NCBI GenBank assembly: GCA_024509875.1
Contig: JAMPIV010018969.1
Location: 62,001 to 126,000 of the forward strand
Length of the DNA stretch: 64,000 bases
Direction: 5' to 3'
From: Oreohelix idahoensis
Taxonomy: Eukaryota; Mollusca; Gastropoda; Stylommatophora; Oreohelicidae
Positions 11,694-23,214 of this stretch are shown one piece after another (within the stretch, counting starts at the first letter, position 1; every line of letters starts with the position of its first letter). The translations under genes were made by a program, and so were the position numbers. The notes under the pieces are model-generated. The model was not told the origin of the DNA and did not search any database. It saw nothing but the letters and a program-made list of their open reading frames with translations.

Positions 11694-12573
11694 TATTAAG
11701 GTCCTAAGGGTCTTGTTGGATTCGGCCTATACTGCTTGATAGAAATACAACAGAAGTGATTGCGTCATTAATAGGCTGAACTGCCCATGGAGGACTTCTG
11801 GTGTCGTGTATTGTGGTTCGCACTATTGACCTGCCATTGAAACATCATTTTTGATGATGCGTAGATGGCAGAGCGGATAGTGTGATTCGCTTGCATGGCT
11901 AGGCGGGGTTGTCGCACGGAAGGTCCAGTGTTCAAATCCTGGGTAAGCCACTCATGTCTGTTGTTTTTCTGTTGTCTGGTGTTCTACTTCTTTATTTCCT
12001 GCGAGTGCCTGATAACATACCTTTATATTTGTTTCATATTAATTTCATATTAATTTACTGTTTACAGGCCTCAGGTTTCCCTCCCTTATTTGTAATAAAT
12101 GTTTGTACAATACCAAACCTAACCACTATCCTGTTCTCACTGTTCTAGTCTACTATCATTTACTGGACACAGTATTAAGGTCCTAAGGGTCTTGTTGGAT
12201 TCGGCCTATACTGCTTGATAGAAATAAAACAGAAGTGATTGCGTCATTAATAGGCTGAACTGCCCATGGAGGACTTCTGGTGTCGTGTATTGTGGTTCGC
12301 ACTATTGACCTGCCATTGAAACATCATTTTTGATGATGCGTAGATGGCAGAGCGGATAGTGTGATTCGCTTGCATGGCTAGGCGGGGTTGTCGCACGGAA
12401 GGTCCAGTGTTCAAATCCTGGGTAAGCCACTCATGTCTGTTGTTTTTCTGTTGTCTGGTGTTCTACTTCTTTATTTCCTGCGAGTGCCTGATAACATACC
12501 TTTATATTTGTTTCTTATTAATTTCATATTAATTTACTGTTTACAGGCCTCAGGTTTCCCTCCCTTATTTGTA

Positions 12574-12795
12574 ACAAAATTGTGAACAGGATCACAGAAC
12601 TCTGTGACGTAGACAAAATTGTGAACAGGATCACAGAACTCTATGACGTACACAAAATTGTAAACAGGATCACAGAACTCTGTGACGTACACAAAATTGT
12701 GAACAGGATCACAGAACTCTGTGACGTAGACAAAATTATGAACAGGATCACAGAACTCTGTGACGTAGACAAAATTGTGAACAGGATCACATCGC
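12574..12795. repeat. 39-bp satellite, right border (about 5.5 units)
   Basis: Well-preserved copies of a 39-bp unit; because 39 is divisible by three it reads as a repeating 13-residue peptide (NRITELCDVDKIV), which I treat as an artefact. Each unit is an imperfect palindrome (TTGTGNACNNNATCACAGA matches its own reverse complement), so a single unit can fold on itself. Confidence 0.9.
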
Positions 12796-14199
12796 TTTTC
12801 AAGTTTTAGTACATTTTAAGATAAAGGTGTGTAGCTTAAAACGTGGTTTTCTCATTTTCTTGTATTGTTGTTCAAGATTTTTTCCTAAACATTTTTGGGC
12901 AACCTCAATGAAAATCAATCTTTAGATATATGCGGAAATGTACAGCTAAAATCTGTATACTCAAAAGCTGATGTAGGTTTGCTACTAATCCTCAGCGCGT
13001 CAGCCCTAGTGTCTCCACTTTCAAAGACGATAAGTTTGACCGGGCGTCTAGACTAGCCAGCCAATCAGAAGTCTCTTTCAGACTAAGATATGCTAGCCGA
13101 TTTTCAATAATAAAGTCGACTGATAGTCTCTGCTAGGATTGGATAATACGTTGAATACTCTTCCCTAAAATGAAGCTAATTGCTACTCGTTGATGGAACA
13201 TTCAAAACTACATATCCGGCCGTCTCTTCTGTACAGAATTGGCCATAATCTGGGCTGATCAGGATCTATATTACGAAACTAAATCCTTGTCCCGTAGGTC
13301 GGCATTAATGTCAAGCCGAATTTTATTTAATTAAAGTTTTTCTGCATGTTTATCGGCTGATATCTTGTATGATGCAGTTTTAGTTTTGCTTTGTTGTCTT
13401 TTTTTTATTTATTTTAATGATACGTTTCAGTGTAGCGCGTCTCTTTCAACCATTATCTACGAGTATATGCACGGTAGTATGTTTATATCAAGATGTCATC
13501 GTTTACTATTAAATATTTCCGGACTGTGCATGCTTTTTTATAGTTCAGTATTATTTCTCAGTGATGGTATATTGTTAAGTATTATTTGGGGATATTACAG
13601 ACAGTGTATGTCAAGTAGAAGTCAAATACATGCCAAATCTTCTCTTTTAATCCTTCCGCCTGTTAAATTGTACTTTTTGTTTTTGTGATAAATTACTTTA
13701 ATAATTGTTGTAGTACTTTTGAGGATTTGGTGCCAATCAAATTCATTAGCTTTGTTTGTTAGTCCTGCCTTTATATTGAGCCTAGTTCTTAATACTTTCA
13801 CTAAGCCAGGAGCAAAGAATCGTGGAAAAGACCCAACCCGATTAGTGGACAACTCTTTGAAGCTATTTATTTGTTTGGTTGTTCATTGCCTGTTGAACAT
13901 ACCACCTTCGTAGTAATAGATAAACGACGAGAGGGATCCAGACAGTCAGCTACCGGTCCTTTTTGGGACTAGACCTTTTCAGGACTAACAACAAGCTAGC
14001 ACCGAAGGTGAAATTATCACACAATATACCCCAAGTGTTGAAGAGGATAATAAAGCTCTATATTACAGGAAAACAAGACAAGAAAAGAGATCGCCTCTCG
14101 TTTGCTTTGCAAATCTCTCTCTCACTGTTTTGTGTGAGTTACAACATAGAGTTTAAGCAACTGCACGCCTCATAATTCCGTTTCAAGTCGTCTTTCTCA
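12796..14199. other. no gene recognised
   Basis: AT-rich sequence. A 107-codon frame at 13365-13688 is hydrophobic and Leu/Ser-rich, as expected from T-rich DNA, and has no family resemblance, so I do not call it. Confidence 0.5.
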
Positions 14200-14335
14200 A
14201 CTTTGTCAATGATATCCCGGCTGTCGTTAGCGAGAAAGGCAACTGGTCACCCCACCTCATAAAGCTAGACACTGTATAGTGAAGTCTTTAACACTTCACT
14301 CCCCTTCGTTAGTATCTGCTATGAGACTATCTACC
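14200..14335 (+). mobile_element. SINE 3' remnant
   Basis: AAAGCTAGACACTGTATAGT followed by GAAGTCTTTAACACTTCACT matches the 3' part of the SINE at 33408-33712. The tRNA-like head is missing. Confidence 0.6.
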
Positions 14336-14488
14336 TAAATACAGACTACTTTTGTAGCATTCGAGACTTGTGCTGCCAGTAAGGTAATGATTTATGAAAG
14401 GTAACCTCAATCACCACTCCACTTCATCTTCTTCTTTGACCCTTAGCCACCGACCGTCAAAGCAGTCAGTGGTCATCACGCATAGTGG

Positions 14489-14839
14489 AGCCGCGCTAGC
14501 GTAGTGGTTACCACACCGCTCTGGCGACCGGGTGATGCAGGATCAAACCCGGGCGACGGCATGAGGATTTTTCGTCGACCGGGATTTGGACTGGATTAAC
14601 TCGAGACCTGGAGAGCACATTTGAAGGAGTGTCGTCGACCAGGGATTGGCGGCTCCTGAGCCGACCCAGCTCTAATGGGTACCTCCGAAATCGGCGAGTA
14701 TCTGCCTGAATGGCGAGGGACACCTGTCTCTGTACATGAAAAAAGGGATACTCACGTAAAATCTATGTCAGGTTACACATTAATAATAACCTGAGATTTT
14801 GCCTCGAGTATTAGCGGGCGTACGAAAAAAAAAAAAAAA
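14489..14839 (+). mobile_element. tRNA-derived SINE
   Basis: The 351-bp insertion sits in the 3' end of RTE-1 and is flanked by a perfect 15-bp TSD, catcacgcatagtgg, at 14474-14488 and 14840-14854. Its 5' head has an A box (TAGCGTAGTGG) and B box (GGATCAAACCC). The middle holds the core ACCCAGCTCTAATGGGTACC, shared with the other SINEs here, and the 3' end is an A run. The youth of the insertion is supported by the exact TSD. Confidence 0.9.
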
Positions 14840-14841
14840 CA

Positions 14842-16306
14842 TCACGCATAGTGGCGTCTTGTAGGGCAACAACAAATTGATTCCACTTTGCTCGATCGGT
14901 GGCCATCGTTCCGTTCAGTGCCCCAACTCTGGTTCATTTTTTGCATCTCAGCCTCCACAGTCCTCCGCCAGGTTGTTTTTGGTCGGCCTCTCTTTCGTTT
15001 TCCTTCAGGGGTCCAAAGCATAGCTGTTCTTGTGATGGCATCGGGGTCTCTTCTGAGGACATGGCCAACCCAGCTCCAGCGTCTGCCAGCGATGATGGTG
15101 TGCATGTCCTCTTGCTTGCTCCGAGTAAGCAGATCTTGGTTGGTGATGGTATTCGGCCAAAAGATTCGGTGAATTTTTCTTATGCATGTTGTGTGAAAAG
15201 AGAACAATTTCGACATTTCCTTCTCTGTAACTCTCCAGCATTCCGCGCCATAGAGAAGCACAGAAAGCACACAGCTCTGATATAATCTTAATTTTGTGCT
15301 TGTGCTGTATTGAGAGGACTTCCAGATGTTGTTTAGGCTAAAAAAGGCTGTTCTTGCTTTATTCCTTCTGATGTTGATGTCTTTGCCTGCCCCGCCGTCT
15401 GGTGTTACTATGCATCCTAGGTATGTGAAGGTGTCTGTCTGTACCAGTTGCTGATTCCTTACTGATATGGGCTCAGGGTTGCTCACATTGAGCGTCTTGA
15501 CCTCTGACTTCTTTAAATTGATATTCAAGCCCACCTGCTGGCTATATTTATTAAGTCTATCCGTTTTTTCCTGGATGTGTTGATGTGAATGTGCTAGTAG
15601 TGCAATGTCATCTGCGTATTCCAGATCTTCCAATGTAGAAAATGTAGTCCATCTTATTCCTCTTGGACTGCCCTCTGTTGTCTGGCGCATCACTCAGTCT
15701 ATGACTGTTAAAAATAGAGTGGTTGATAAGGGGCATCCCTGTCGTACTCCTGTCTTCACCTCAAAGGTTAGGTTGCTCTGCCCAACACTACACGTAAAGT
15801 TCGCATAGAGGCTTTTTATGATTGACACTATGCAGCTTGGAATTCCATACGCCCTCAGTATTTTCCATAAACTGTCCCTATGTATGCTGTCAAAAGCCTT
15901 TTCAAAATCAACGAAATTAATGTACAGCTGTCTTTGCCATTCTGAGCACTGCTCTATAATGTTCCTGAGAGTGAATATATGATCTACACATCTTCTGTTC
16001 TTTCTAAATCCTGCTTGTTCTTTCCTCAGTTTGTGGTCTACTGCTTTTGAAATTCTCTGTATAATTATCCTGCCTATTATTTTGCTGGGAACTGAGAGAA
16101 GAGTGATTCCTCTCCAGTTATTGCAGTCCGCAAGATCTCCCTTCTTGGGCAATTTGACAATTATTCCTTTGTTCCACTCTGATGGTGTTGTCCCTGTTTT
16201 TCAGACTTGTGCAAATAGTGGTTCTAATAGTTCTGTTGCTAGCTCAGGGTCTGTCTTAAATAGCTCTGTATTTAAGTTATCATGGCCAGGAGCTTTTCCG
16301 TTCTTT
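14842..16306 (-). pseudogene. RTE-1 reverse transcriptase, 3' half
   Basis: Minus-strand RT domain and C-terminus in one frame: KLPKKGDLADCNNWRGITLL, EQAGFRKNRRCVDHIF, FVDFEKAFDSIHRDSLWKI (first catalytic Asp region), GVRQGCPLSTTLF, LEYADDIALLAH (YADD catalytic box), FTYLGCIVTP and an HTTCIRKIHRIFWP finger-like region. It is interrupted by a Trp-to-stop change at about 15694 and another near 16200. At 16306 it is cut by the solo LTR. Confidence 0.9.
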
Positions 16307-16311
16307 AACCC

Positions 16312-18754
16312 TGTCACGAGGAGCGAATGAGTTTGTATTTCGACTTTCTATACCCATTGTTCATACCAGACATCATCTTCAATTGACCAATTTTACAGGA
16401 AATGTTTACATAACAATGAGACAGCGCTCTGAGTAATCCCAGTAGAAAGCCACAAATGTCGCACAACAAGGAGACATTAGGTCAACAGACTATTAGGAGT
16501 AATCGACGGACGTCGCGGTTGTGTTTACACAAAGCCAGTAATACCCAAGTATTATTTTGGCTAGTAATAGAACATAATGTGCAGTCGGCGACAGAAGGCC
16601 AAGTAATTTTACAATGCGTATTGTGTTCAGTCAGAACAAGCACCGAAAATGTTGAAGTAACGGAGACACAAAGTCGGGGCGAAAATGAATATGAACGAAT
16701 AAATAACAACATTAAAGGAGTAAAGAATACAAAGACGATAACAACACTGCACATGCCCCAACAGACGACGCAGACAGATTGTCTGGGAGAGGAAAAACAA
16801 GAAAACGATAATAGCAAAATATTACAGGAAATCTACACAGTAATGAGGACTGAATGTCTGACTAAAGGAAAACAAACGAAATTTCACATGACACAAGAAG
16901 CGACCCGAAAAATCGCCAACGGCAATTCGGACGATATATAACCAAACAAAATTTATCGCTCGGCATTGCAAGAGAAGCAGTCCGCCAACATACTTGGGTT
17001 CTAGATTTCACAAGAAAGAATCAAGACGTGTGTCCGTGAAATTCTTGATATGGACACCAAGGTTAGTGTAATATAGTTTGTACATTATTATTATACATCT
17101 ATCTTAAATTCAGTCAGATAATATATACATATTTTCCATAAAGTTAACACTGTAAATACCAGTCACGTTTTATTATAATATTATATTTCACACTAATAAG
17201 TACAGGTTACAATAAACACCAGGCAGGGAATTATTATAATTATAACATTACACAGTTTCCAGTAACTATAACGAAGTAAATACCAGACACTTTTATTTTG
17301 CCTCTTACATTACATGTTAACCGTGCAGTAAACACCGCGCAGCCATTCCTTATAGTGATAAGATTTCACATACAAGAACACACGACAGGCGTAACATAGT
17401 TTACGGGGTACTTACAAAGGGTTTGTTAATTTTATCCATCGCAGTGGTAGAGACAGGGACCATTTGAGATAACTCAGCCTTTGTCTACTACTTTGTTGGC
17501 GTTAATTACGGGACAAGCTAAAAGACTAGGGCCAAACAGAAATTCTGCGACGAAACGCATCTCACAGATATTTAACGGCAACAAACCTACCAACAAACAA
17601 CGGGGATTTTAGAAAAGAACTTGCCAGGCGGCGAAGGGACTTTCTACTAGACAATCACCCACACAGAAAAGTAATCCGCAATTACCTAGAATAAGGGATG
17701 CATTACTAAAGAGCTGTCTACGTGAATTAATGATCTGAAGTGGCAGTAGCCTACGGACGATTGTCATTACAACAAGTGCCTTGGAGAAAGCTTGATCAGA
17801 AGTGCAAGAGTAGAGAGACGATCTTGTATACCCAGTGCCTACAAAATTTATCGAGATCCTAAATTACCTGCAGTAATGGACAGATTCTCCCCGTAAAACT
17901 GATGCGCAAACAAATTCAACTATATACCAGATTTCACCATCATCACCACCTGAGGAAAATATCTTCACCACACATGGACATCTGCATATCAGACGAAGTC
18001 CCCACCGCATAACATTGCTTCAACACAACCTAGGGACAAGCCACCTCAGACGCGCGTGGCAATGTCAACACTCGCTTTGTGAATAACAAAAGAACAGGCC
18101 ATCGACACCTACCGACATAAAGTGGACCGTCCAGTATTATTGAACGCAGACAAAGACTTGTCCAGTGTATACAAATACCCAGAGTTATATTGACAGTCAG
18201 TCAGAGACCCGAAACGAGATATCCTTTTGTTAGTATTTAGGAGTTGCGTATATTTCATCATTATCATCCCATAGCATAGATTTAAGATTCATTTGTGTAT
18301 TTGCATTAACTAATATCTTTCTTCACAGGGATAGTTAATGTCATTCCTAATTGCATTTGTATTAGTGTAATTGAATGTTGTTATATTTCAGTAATTTAAT
18401 AAATGTTGTAGTTACCAACACACGTTATTATCTATATAGAGAAGGAAAGAAAGTGTGCGAAAGAGACATACATTTCTCCCTTTCTTCCTCTTCTGTTCAC
18501 TCAGTGTAATAGGGGAGGTGGGGGCTCGTTAGCATTATAATATAGAGAGGGGGATAGAGTGGTAGGAGTTATAGTGTCACGAGATATAGAATCACTGGGA
18601 CTGTCTGCGGGGAATTTATCCCAGAGTCTTAAATTCGCCTTCTTCACTCCTGCTGCCTATTTCCAACGGGTTGCCAGGCAAATCTGAGCCATTGACCAAG
18701 CCGGCACCACACAGATAACTCTCTTTGGTTACCCTTCGGGATAACCCTGTGACA
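16312..18754. mobile_element. solo LTR, 2443 bp, family 2
   Basis: Begins TGTCACGAGG and ends CCTGTGACA, with a 6-bp inverted end TGTCAC/GTGACA. It is flanked by a 5-bp direct repeat, aaccc, at 16307-16311 and 18755-18759 that splits the RTE-1 sequence cleanly (AAGGGTT continues on the other side). No internal retroviral genes are present. An AATAAA at 18398-18403 suggests transcription on the plus strand. Small frames inside, such as 16456-16941, show no recognisable domain. Confidence 0.8.
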
Positions 18755-18759
18755 AACCC

Positions 18760-20310
18760 TTTGATTGCTGTGATGATTTCTTCTTTTCGTGGAATGTCTG
18801 TATTTACATCTAGATCATTTTCAGCCTCAGGAACATTCAATTGTGTCTCTGGTGGTTCCTTGTTCAGAGTTTCTCTGAAGTGCTCTGCCCATCTTGTTTC
18901 CTGTCCCTCTGCTGTCGTGATGAGATTTCCTTGCTTATCTCTTACTAATGTAATATTGTTTGCACCTCGTTTTCCGCTGATGAATTTAGTTATTTTGTAT
19001 ACTGTGCTTTGTTCATTTCTCAGTGCTGCCTCTTCTGCCCGTCTTGCAAGATCGTCTAGGAAATTCCTTTTGATGGCACGGGTTTGGCGTTTAACTTCCT
19101 TGTCCAGCTGACTGTACTGTTCGCTATATAGTTGCTTTAACCTGGGGGACTTCGCTTCTGTTTTCTTTCTTTTCATTTCCTTTCTCAGTGTTATGGTGTT
19201 TAATGTTTCTGGTGTTATCCAGTCTTGCTTCTTCCTTTCCTGGAATCCCAAGCATGATTTGCTGCTTTCCTTATATATTGTTGAAACGTTGTTGAATTTC
19301 TGGTCTATATCATCAGTCAATGTCTTTTCCTGACTTTTGGCAAATTGATATTGGTTCTTTATGTCAGCCGCAAAAGCTTTACTGGTTAGGGGGTCCTTCA
19401 ATTTGCTGATGTCAAACCTTTTCTGTGTAGTTACAGTTGGTCCAGCCCTTCTTAGTTTCACTTTCAGTTTTGCTACTACTAAATGTTGATCACTTCCCAC
19501 ATCTGCACCTCTTCTTACCTTCACATCTTGTAATGCATGTCTCCATCTACCATTAATCACGATGTGGTCTATCTGATTTCTGTCCCGACTATTTGGTGAT
19601 TCCCATGTTAATTTGTGAATTTCTTTATGTGGGAAAAGTGTTCCTCCAATGAGCAGGTTGTTAATGCTACAGAAACGTATTAATTTATCCCCATTTTCGT
19701 TTGCTGTTCCGCTGTCGCATTTCCCCATTACTCTTTCATTATATGTATTGTGTGTACCAACTTTCGCATTGAGGTCTCCCATTACTATAATAAGATCATA
19801 TCTAGGTGTGTCTTCCATTTCTTTCTGCAGTTGTTGATAGAATTCATCCTTGACCTCTTCATCGCTGTCATTCGTTGGTGCGTAGCATTGTATTATTGTA
19901 GTATTGGTGAATCTACCTCTCAATCTTAATCTTATCAGTCTGTTGTTGATGGGTTTCCTTTCCAGTAATGTCCTTTCTATTCCTTTCTGTATAATAATGG
20001 CTACACCTTCATTGTGCTGTCCATCCTCTCTTCCAGAGTAAAGTACAGTTTCTCCTGTTGCTGTTTTAACTTTTCCTGCCCCTGTCCATCTGCTCTCGCT
20101 AATCCCTAGAATGTGTTACCTTTAGTTTCTCATTTCTGCCGTGACCTGTTTCAGTTTACCCGTCTCGTTCATTGTCCTGACATTCCAAAATCCTATTCTT
20201 GTATCATGTTTTGCGGTCAGGACGTCCGTTCTCATGTCAGTGGCTTCCTTTCGGCTTTCACCACTGACAGTCATACGAGCCTCAGACTCCGGATGTCCAC
20301 CCCGCAGCAT
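18760..20310 (-). pseudogene. RTE-1 endonuclease and linker, 5' half
   Basis: Minus-strand apurinic-like endonuclease (EEP fold) of RTE-1. Motifs in order are FWNVRTMNE, GISESRW, QCYAPTND, VMGDLNAKVG, NQIDHIVI and GSDQHLVVAKL, which supply the metal-binding Glu/Asp and catalytic His residues of this family. The frame is open from about 19923 down to the LTR junction and has stop codons near 20110 (AAAGGTAAC context), so the ancestral start at 20310 is separated from the main body. Confidence 0.85.
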
Positions 20311-20564
20311 AGTTTGTTCATTCGTTGTTGTTTCCGTAACTTCATTTTTTTTTTACATAGACAGGGGTGTCAGCCCTATGCTAAAACCCCCAACCTGGAG
20401 GACCAGGGTGTCTGCTTTAGTCTGACCCCTGCCCGCGCAAACCTGTCCAGCTTGGTAGAACCTTCCAGGAGTAAAACTCCCGCTGGCATAGCTCTGGGGG
20501 TAATCAGGGTACGCAAGCCGCCATACCTCGACAAGGTATTGACACCGGTGATGGCAGCACCACT

Positions 20565-20985
20565 TTACACCTTTCTCTTATTAATAGTTTTACGCAGGTG
20601 ACTTAAACATAGCTGCAGTTCAAGGAGTAACTTTCATTTTTTTATATAAGTAATTGTCACGGTCTGCCTCCCCTTAGCTCTGCAGTAGTGGTCCAACAGT
20701 GGCCAAAACTCAAAAGTGTGGCATAACGTCTGAACATGCTCTTTTGTGTGATCTCTCACATCTTCAGCCCTCCGGCAGTATCCTTTCCTTTTCTTCATTA
20801 TTCTCACTCATTGCTTTTATTTGGCATAAATCATGCCTTTTCATTTGTATTTTCACTTTTTTGCTCTATGATGGACACAGCATAGTGAAGTCTCTAACAC
20901 GCCATTCCCCTATGGCAGTAATTGCTACGGGAGTAATGCGTTTCTTATTGTTTACCACTCCTCAGACGTATTTACGCTTCGCCAG
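20565..20985 (+). mobile_element. mostly unassigned; SINE tail remnant at about 20866-20950
   Basis: GACACAGCATAGTGAAGTCT followed by CTAACACGCCATTCCCC is the 3' part of the same SINE family seen at 14200, 33408 and 48955. No head with A and B boxes remains. The rest of the interval holds nothing I recognise. Confidence 0.45.
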
Positions 20986-20989
20986 GTTT

Positions 20990-23060
20990 TGGTGACCCGC
21001 CCGCGATAATATTTTATCACAATATCGGTCTGACCATCCTTTCAAGCGGCGGGGCTTGGTTACCCAAGGAGGTTGAATAGAACCAGATTTGTTTGTCTGG
21101 CGAAACACATGATAACCCGTGCATTTGGGCAGACAAATGTGATATAATCGCTTCCGGTCCTTGGTTTATAAGTAATCATTGATTTATTACATTTTAGACA
21201 ATATGAGTCTACAAATGTATTGGTGAGAGTGTATGCAAGACATCAGATGTCCATATATGGTAATACGTGACCTTTGCAGGCACGCACCTCACTTCACGTG
21301 GGACTATTTTTAAATATCACACCCTATCTGCATGATTTGAAATCATTGGATCTTTCTGATTAGATTCATAACATCACTGGAGGGAATATAGGCTGACAAT
21401 TTCACAGATTTATTTCTCTGTGACTTGCACGCTCGCCAAGACAACACCAGAACTTCGCCAGAGTGAAAACTAGATTCATAATTCTTAATTGTTATCCGGA
21501 CCTTTTATTGGAGAACCAGATAAGACTTATAAAGCACAGGAAATCTCTTTCAAATTTTAATAAGGAACACTGGAACTAGAAAATTGAAGAAACACGGAGT
21601 CAGAAGGGGCAATCTATTGTAAAATTAAAAGAAATCCCAGACACGTGTTGTAAGAGAACGATTCGTCTCTTTTATTCATCTGTGCAACAAGTCTGTAGCC
21701 AGGATTGGCGTAAGTTGTGATTTACATTTCATATTTTATTGCTGACTTGTGAACTAACATATATATGTATATATTACCATGTGAATTTTATTGTGTGAAC
21801 CTTGCTATTGGATGTCAAAGTCATTTGAGGCTAACAACCTCAGCGTATAGAATGATGATTCATGAACCACCACTGCACGGGTTGGTGATTGCTTTATTGA
21901 TAGTTTCGTAAAGAGAACTAAAAGCATAAAGTAGTTCCAAGTTCCCGATGGAGTAGGGAGGGAAAGATGAAAAGAAATGATGTACATTATAAGCATAAGA
22001 CTTACATTTTCAAAGCCGTGTAAATGTCCCTATAAACATATTCACTTTAAAATTAATCTAAGGTTTTACGCTTTAAACCAGTGTAAATGTCCATGTGAAA
22101 ATATTCATTTTAATTAATAGAAGTTTTAAACTTTTCCACAAGTGTAAATGTAAATGAAACATGAATGAATTTATATTGTGAACACTTTTCAAACAGCGGA
22201 GATGTAAATGTAACACATATTATATCTGTACGTTTAGCCTTTTCATTTAAATGTAATGTAAAGCTAAATCTATTCAGTTTAAATGTAAAGGAAGTTTTAT
22301 CCCGAGGGATTAAATTTAATTCTCATCGAGGGTAAACTCTGAGTTAAGTGGGAGGGTGAAATACAAAAGGGGACACACATAACTATATGTCGGAGAACGC
22401 CATACTCAGAAGAGCGTTCTTTTCTATTCTTCTATCACAGTTATTGGTGGTACCAGCAGAACGTACTATTTCTGGAACAAGACGGGATCAGTGGTCTACG
22501 CTTTAAGACAAAGGACGGACTGTGTAGACTTTCCTTGAAGTTTCTTGGAGACGAGATACACCCGACAACCTTGACCAGAGACGAGTGATCAGTGTGAAAA
22601 AACAACCGTCATTGGCAGCTAAGTTCAAACATATGCTGCCACCTGAACTTCTTAACCCTCTTCGCAATCCCCAAATACAAGGATGATAGCTTTTCTTTAT
22701 CCATAATTATTCAAATTATTTTCAAACTGTTACAAATAAAGTGATTATTAAATTTTGTTATTTGTAATTTTACAAATTTAACTTCGATTTGATCATTTTA
22801 AAGTTATTGCATGTTTGTCTCAGTCAATTACTACGTACATTCTAAACAGAGCTATACTTGAATAATAGAATTCCACTGAGTAAATCAGGGGTGGGGGCTT
22901 AAACGAGCTGATAAATAAGTGCTTAAATTCTTCACATAAGTGGTCGGCAGGTTACAGAATTAACGTGCTCAGCGACAGCCAGCATTGTTTTCGCTTACCT
23001 GAATTTCTTGTGAAGACTCCCATGTGATAGAAGCTATACTACTCTTCTATCTACATTTCT
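20990..23060 (-). mobile_element. RNase H-type LINE, 3' region, inverted left arm
   Basis: Read on the minus strand, this runs parallel to 23215-24804 and its continuation after 31182. Shared blocks include GATTGGCGTAAGTTGT, the GAGGCT-CAACCTCAG block followed by AGAATGATGATT, TTCATGAACCACCACTG, and the GTGGGGGCTT-AACGAGCT block, all in inverted orientation. By eye identity is about 70-80 percent. The right end (22940-23060) still matches the last codons of the RNase H protein copy at 60930-61040. The arm is therefore a 3' fragment of that LINE, not a simple terminal inverted repeat. Confidence 0.65.
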
Positions 23061-23214
23061 GCCATGAGTAATCTTGTGTACAAACAGACTCCATTGAAGC
23101 CTATATTAGATACTCTTGAGTTTTGGCTATTGTGGGACCTCTACTGCAAAGCAGGGGAGGCAATACCGTCACAAAGAGTAACTAATGTGGGTCTTCAAAG
23201 GTGTCTACATTTGC

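Larger units (their letters stand above)
9830..12573 (+). repeat. 480-bp tRNA-like tandem array, right (plus) half
   Basis: Plus-oriented units of the same repeat, with the A box TGGCAGAGCGG at about 10290, 10770, 11249, 11865 and 12345 (spacing 480, 479, 616, 480). The long interval contains an extra 137-bp partial unit. The right end breaks off in TCCCTCCCTTATTTGTAA and passes directly into the 39-bp satellite. The phase of this break differs by several tens of bases from the break at the left end. Confidence 0.9.
14412..20564 (-). mobile_element. RTE-1 LINE, full-length copy broken by two insertions
   Basis: A minus-strand copy of the same LINE as 39953-43272. It starts with CTGCCATCACCGGTG (5' end at 20557) and ends in a GAAG-rich tail near 14419. 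A 7-bp duplication, caccact, flanks it at 14412-14418 and 20558-20564. It contains a SINE (14489-14839) and a solo LTR (16312-18754). Taking out both and their duplications leaves about 3325 bp, matching the 3320 bp of the uninterrupted copy. The reading frame carries several Trp-to-stop changes and is dead. Confidence 0.85.

Noticed and set aside
6659..12585. Many near-identical 65-94 codon frames (beginning MSHGRSSVQILGK or MARRGCRTEG) that look like a gene family
   Set aside because: They arise only because the 480-bp DNA unit repeats. The frame starts inside the A/B-box region, has T-rich hydrophobic composition, and shows no domain or codon signal.
12582..12809. Repeat protein with 13-residue units
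   Set aside because: It follows from a 39-bp satellite divisible by three; no start context, domain or extension.
13365..13688. 107-residue possible membrane protein
   Set aside because: T-rich DNA gives hydrophobic peptides in all T-rich frames; no neighbour, homology or conserved motif supports it.
16456..16941. 161-codon frame as a gene
   Set aside because: It lies within a solo LTR, has low-complexity polar composition and no recognisable domain.
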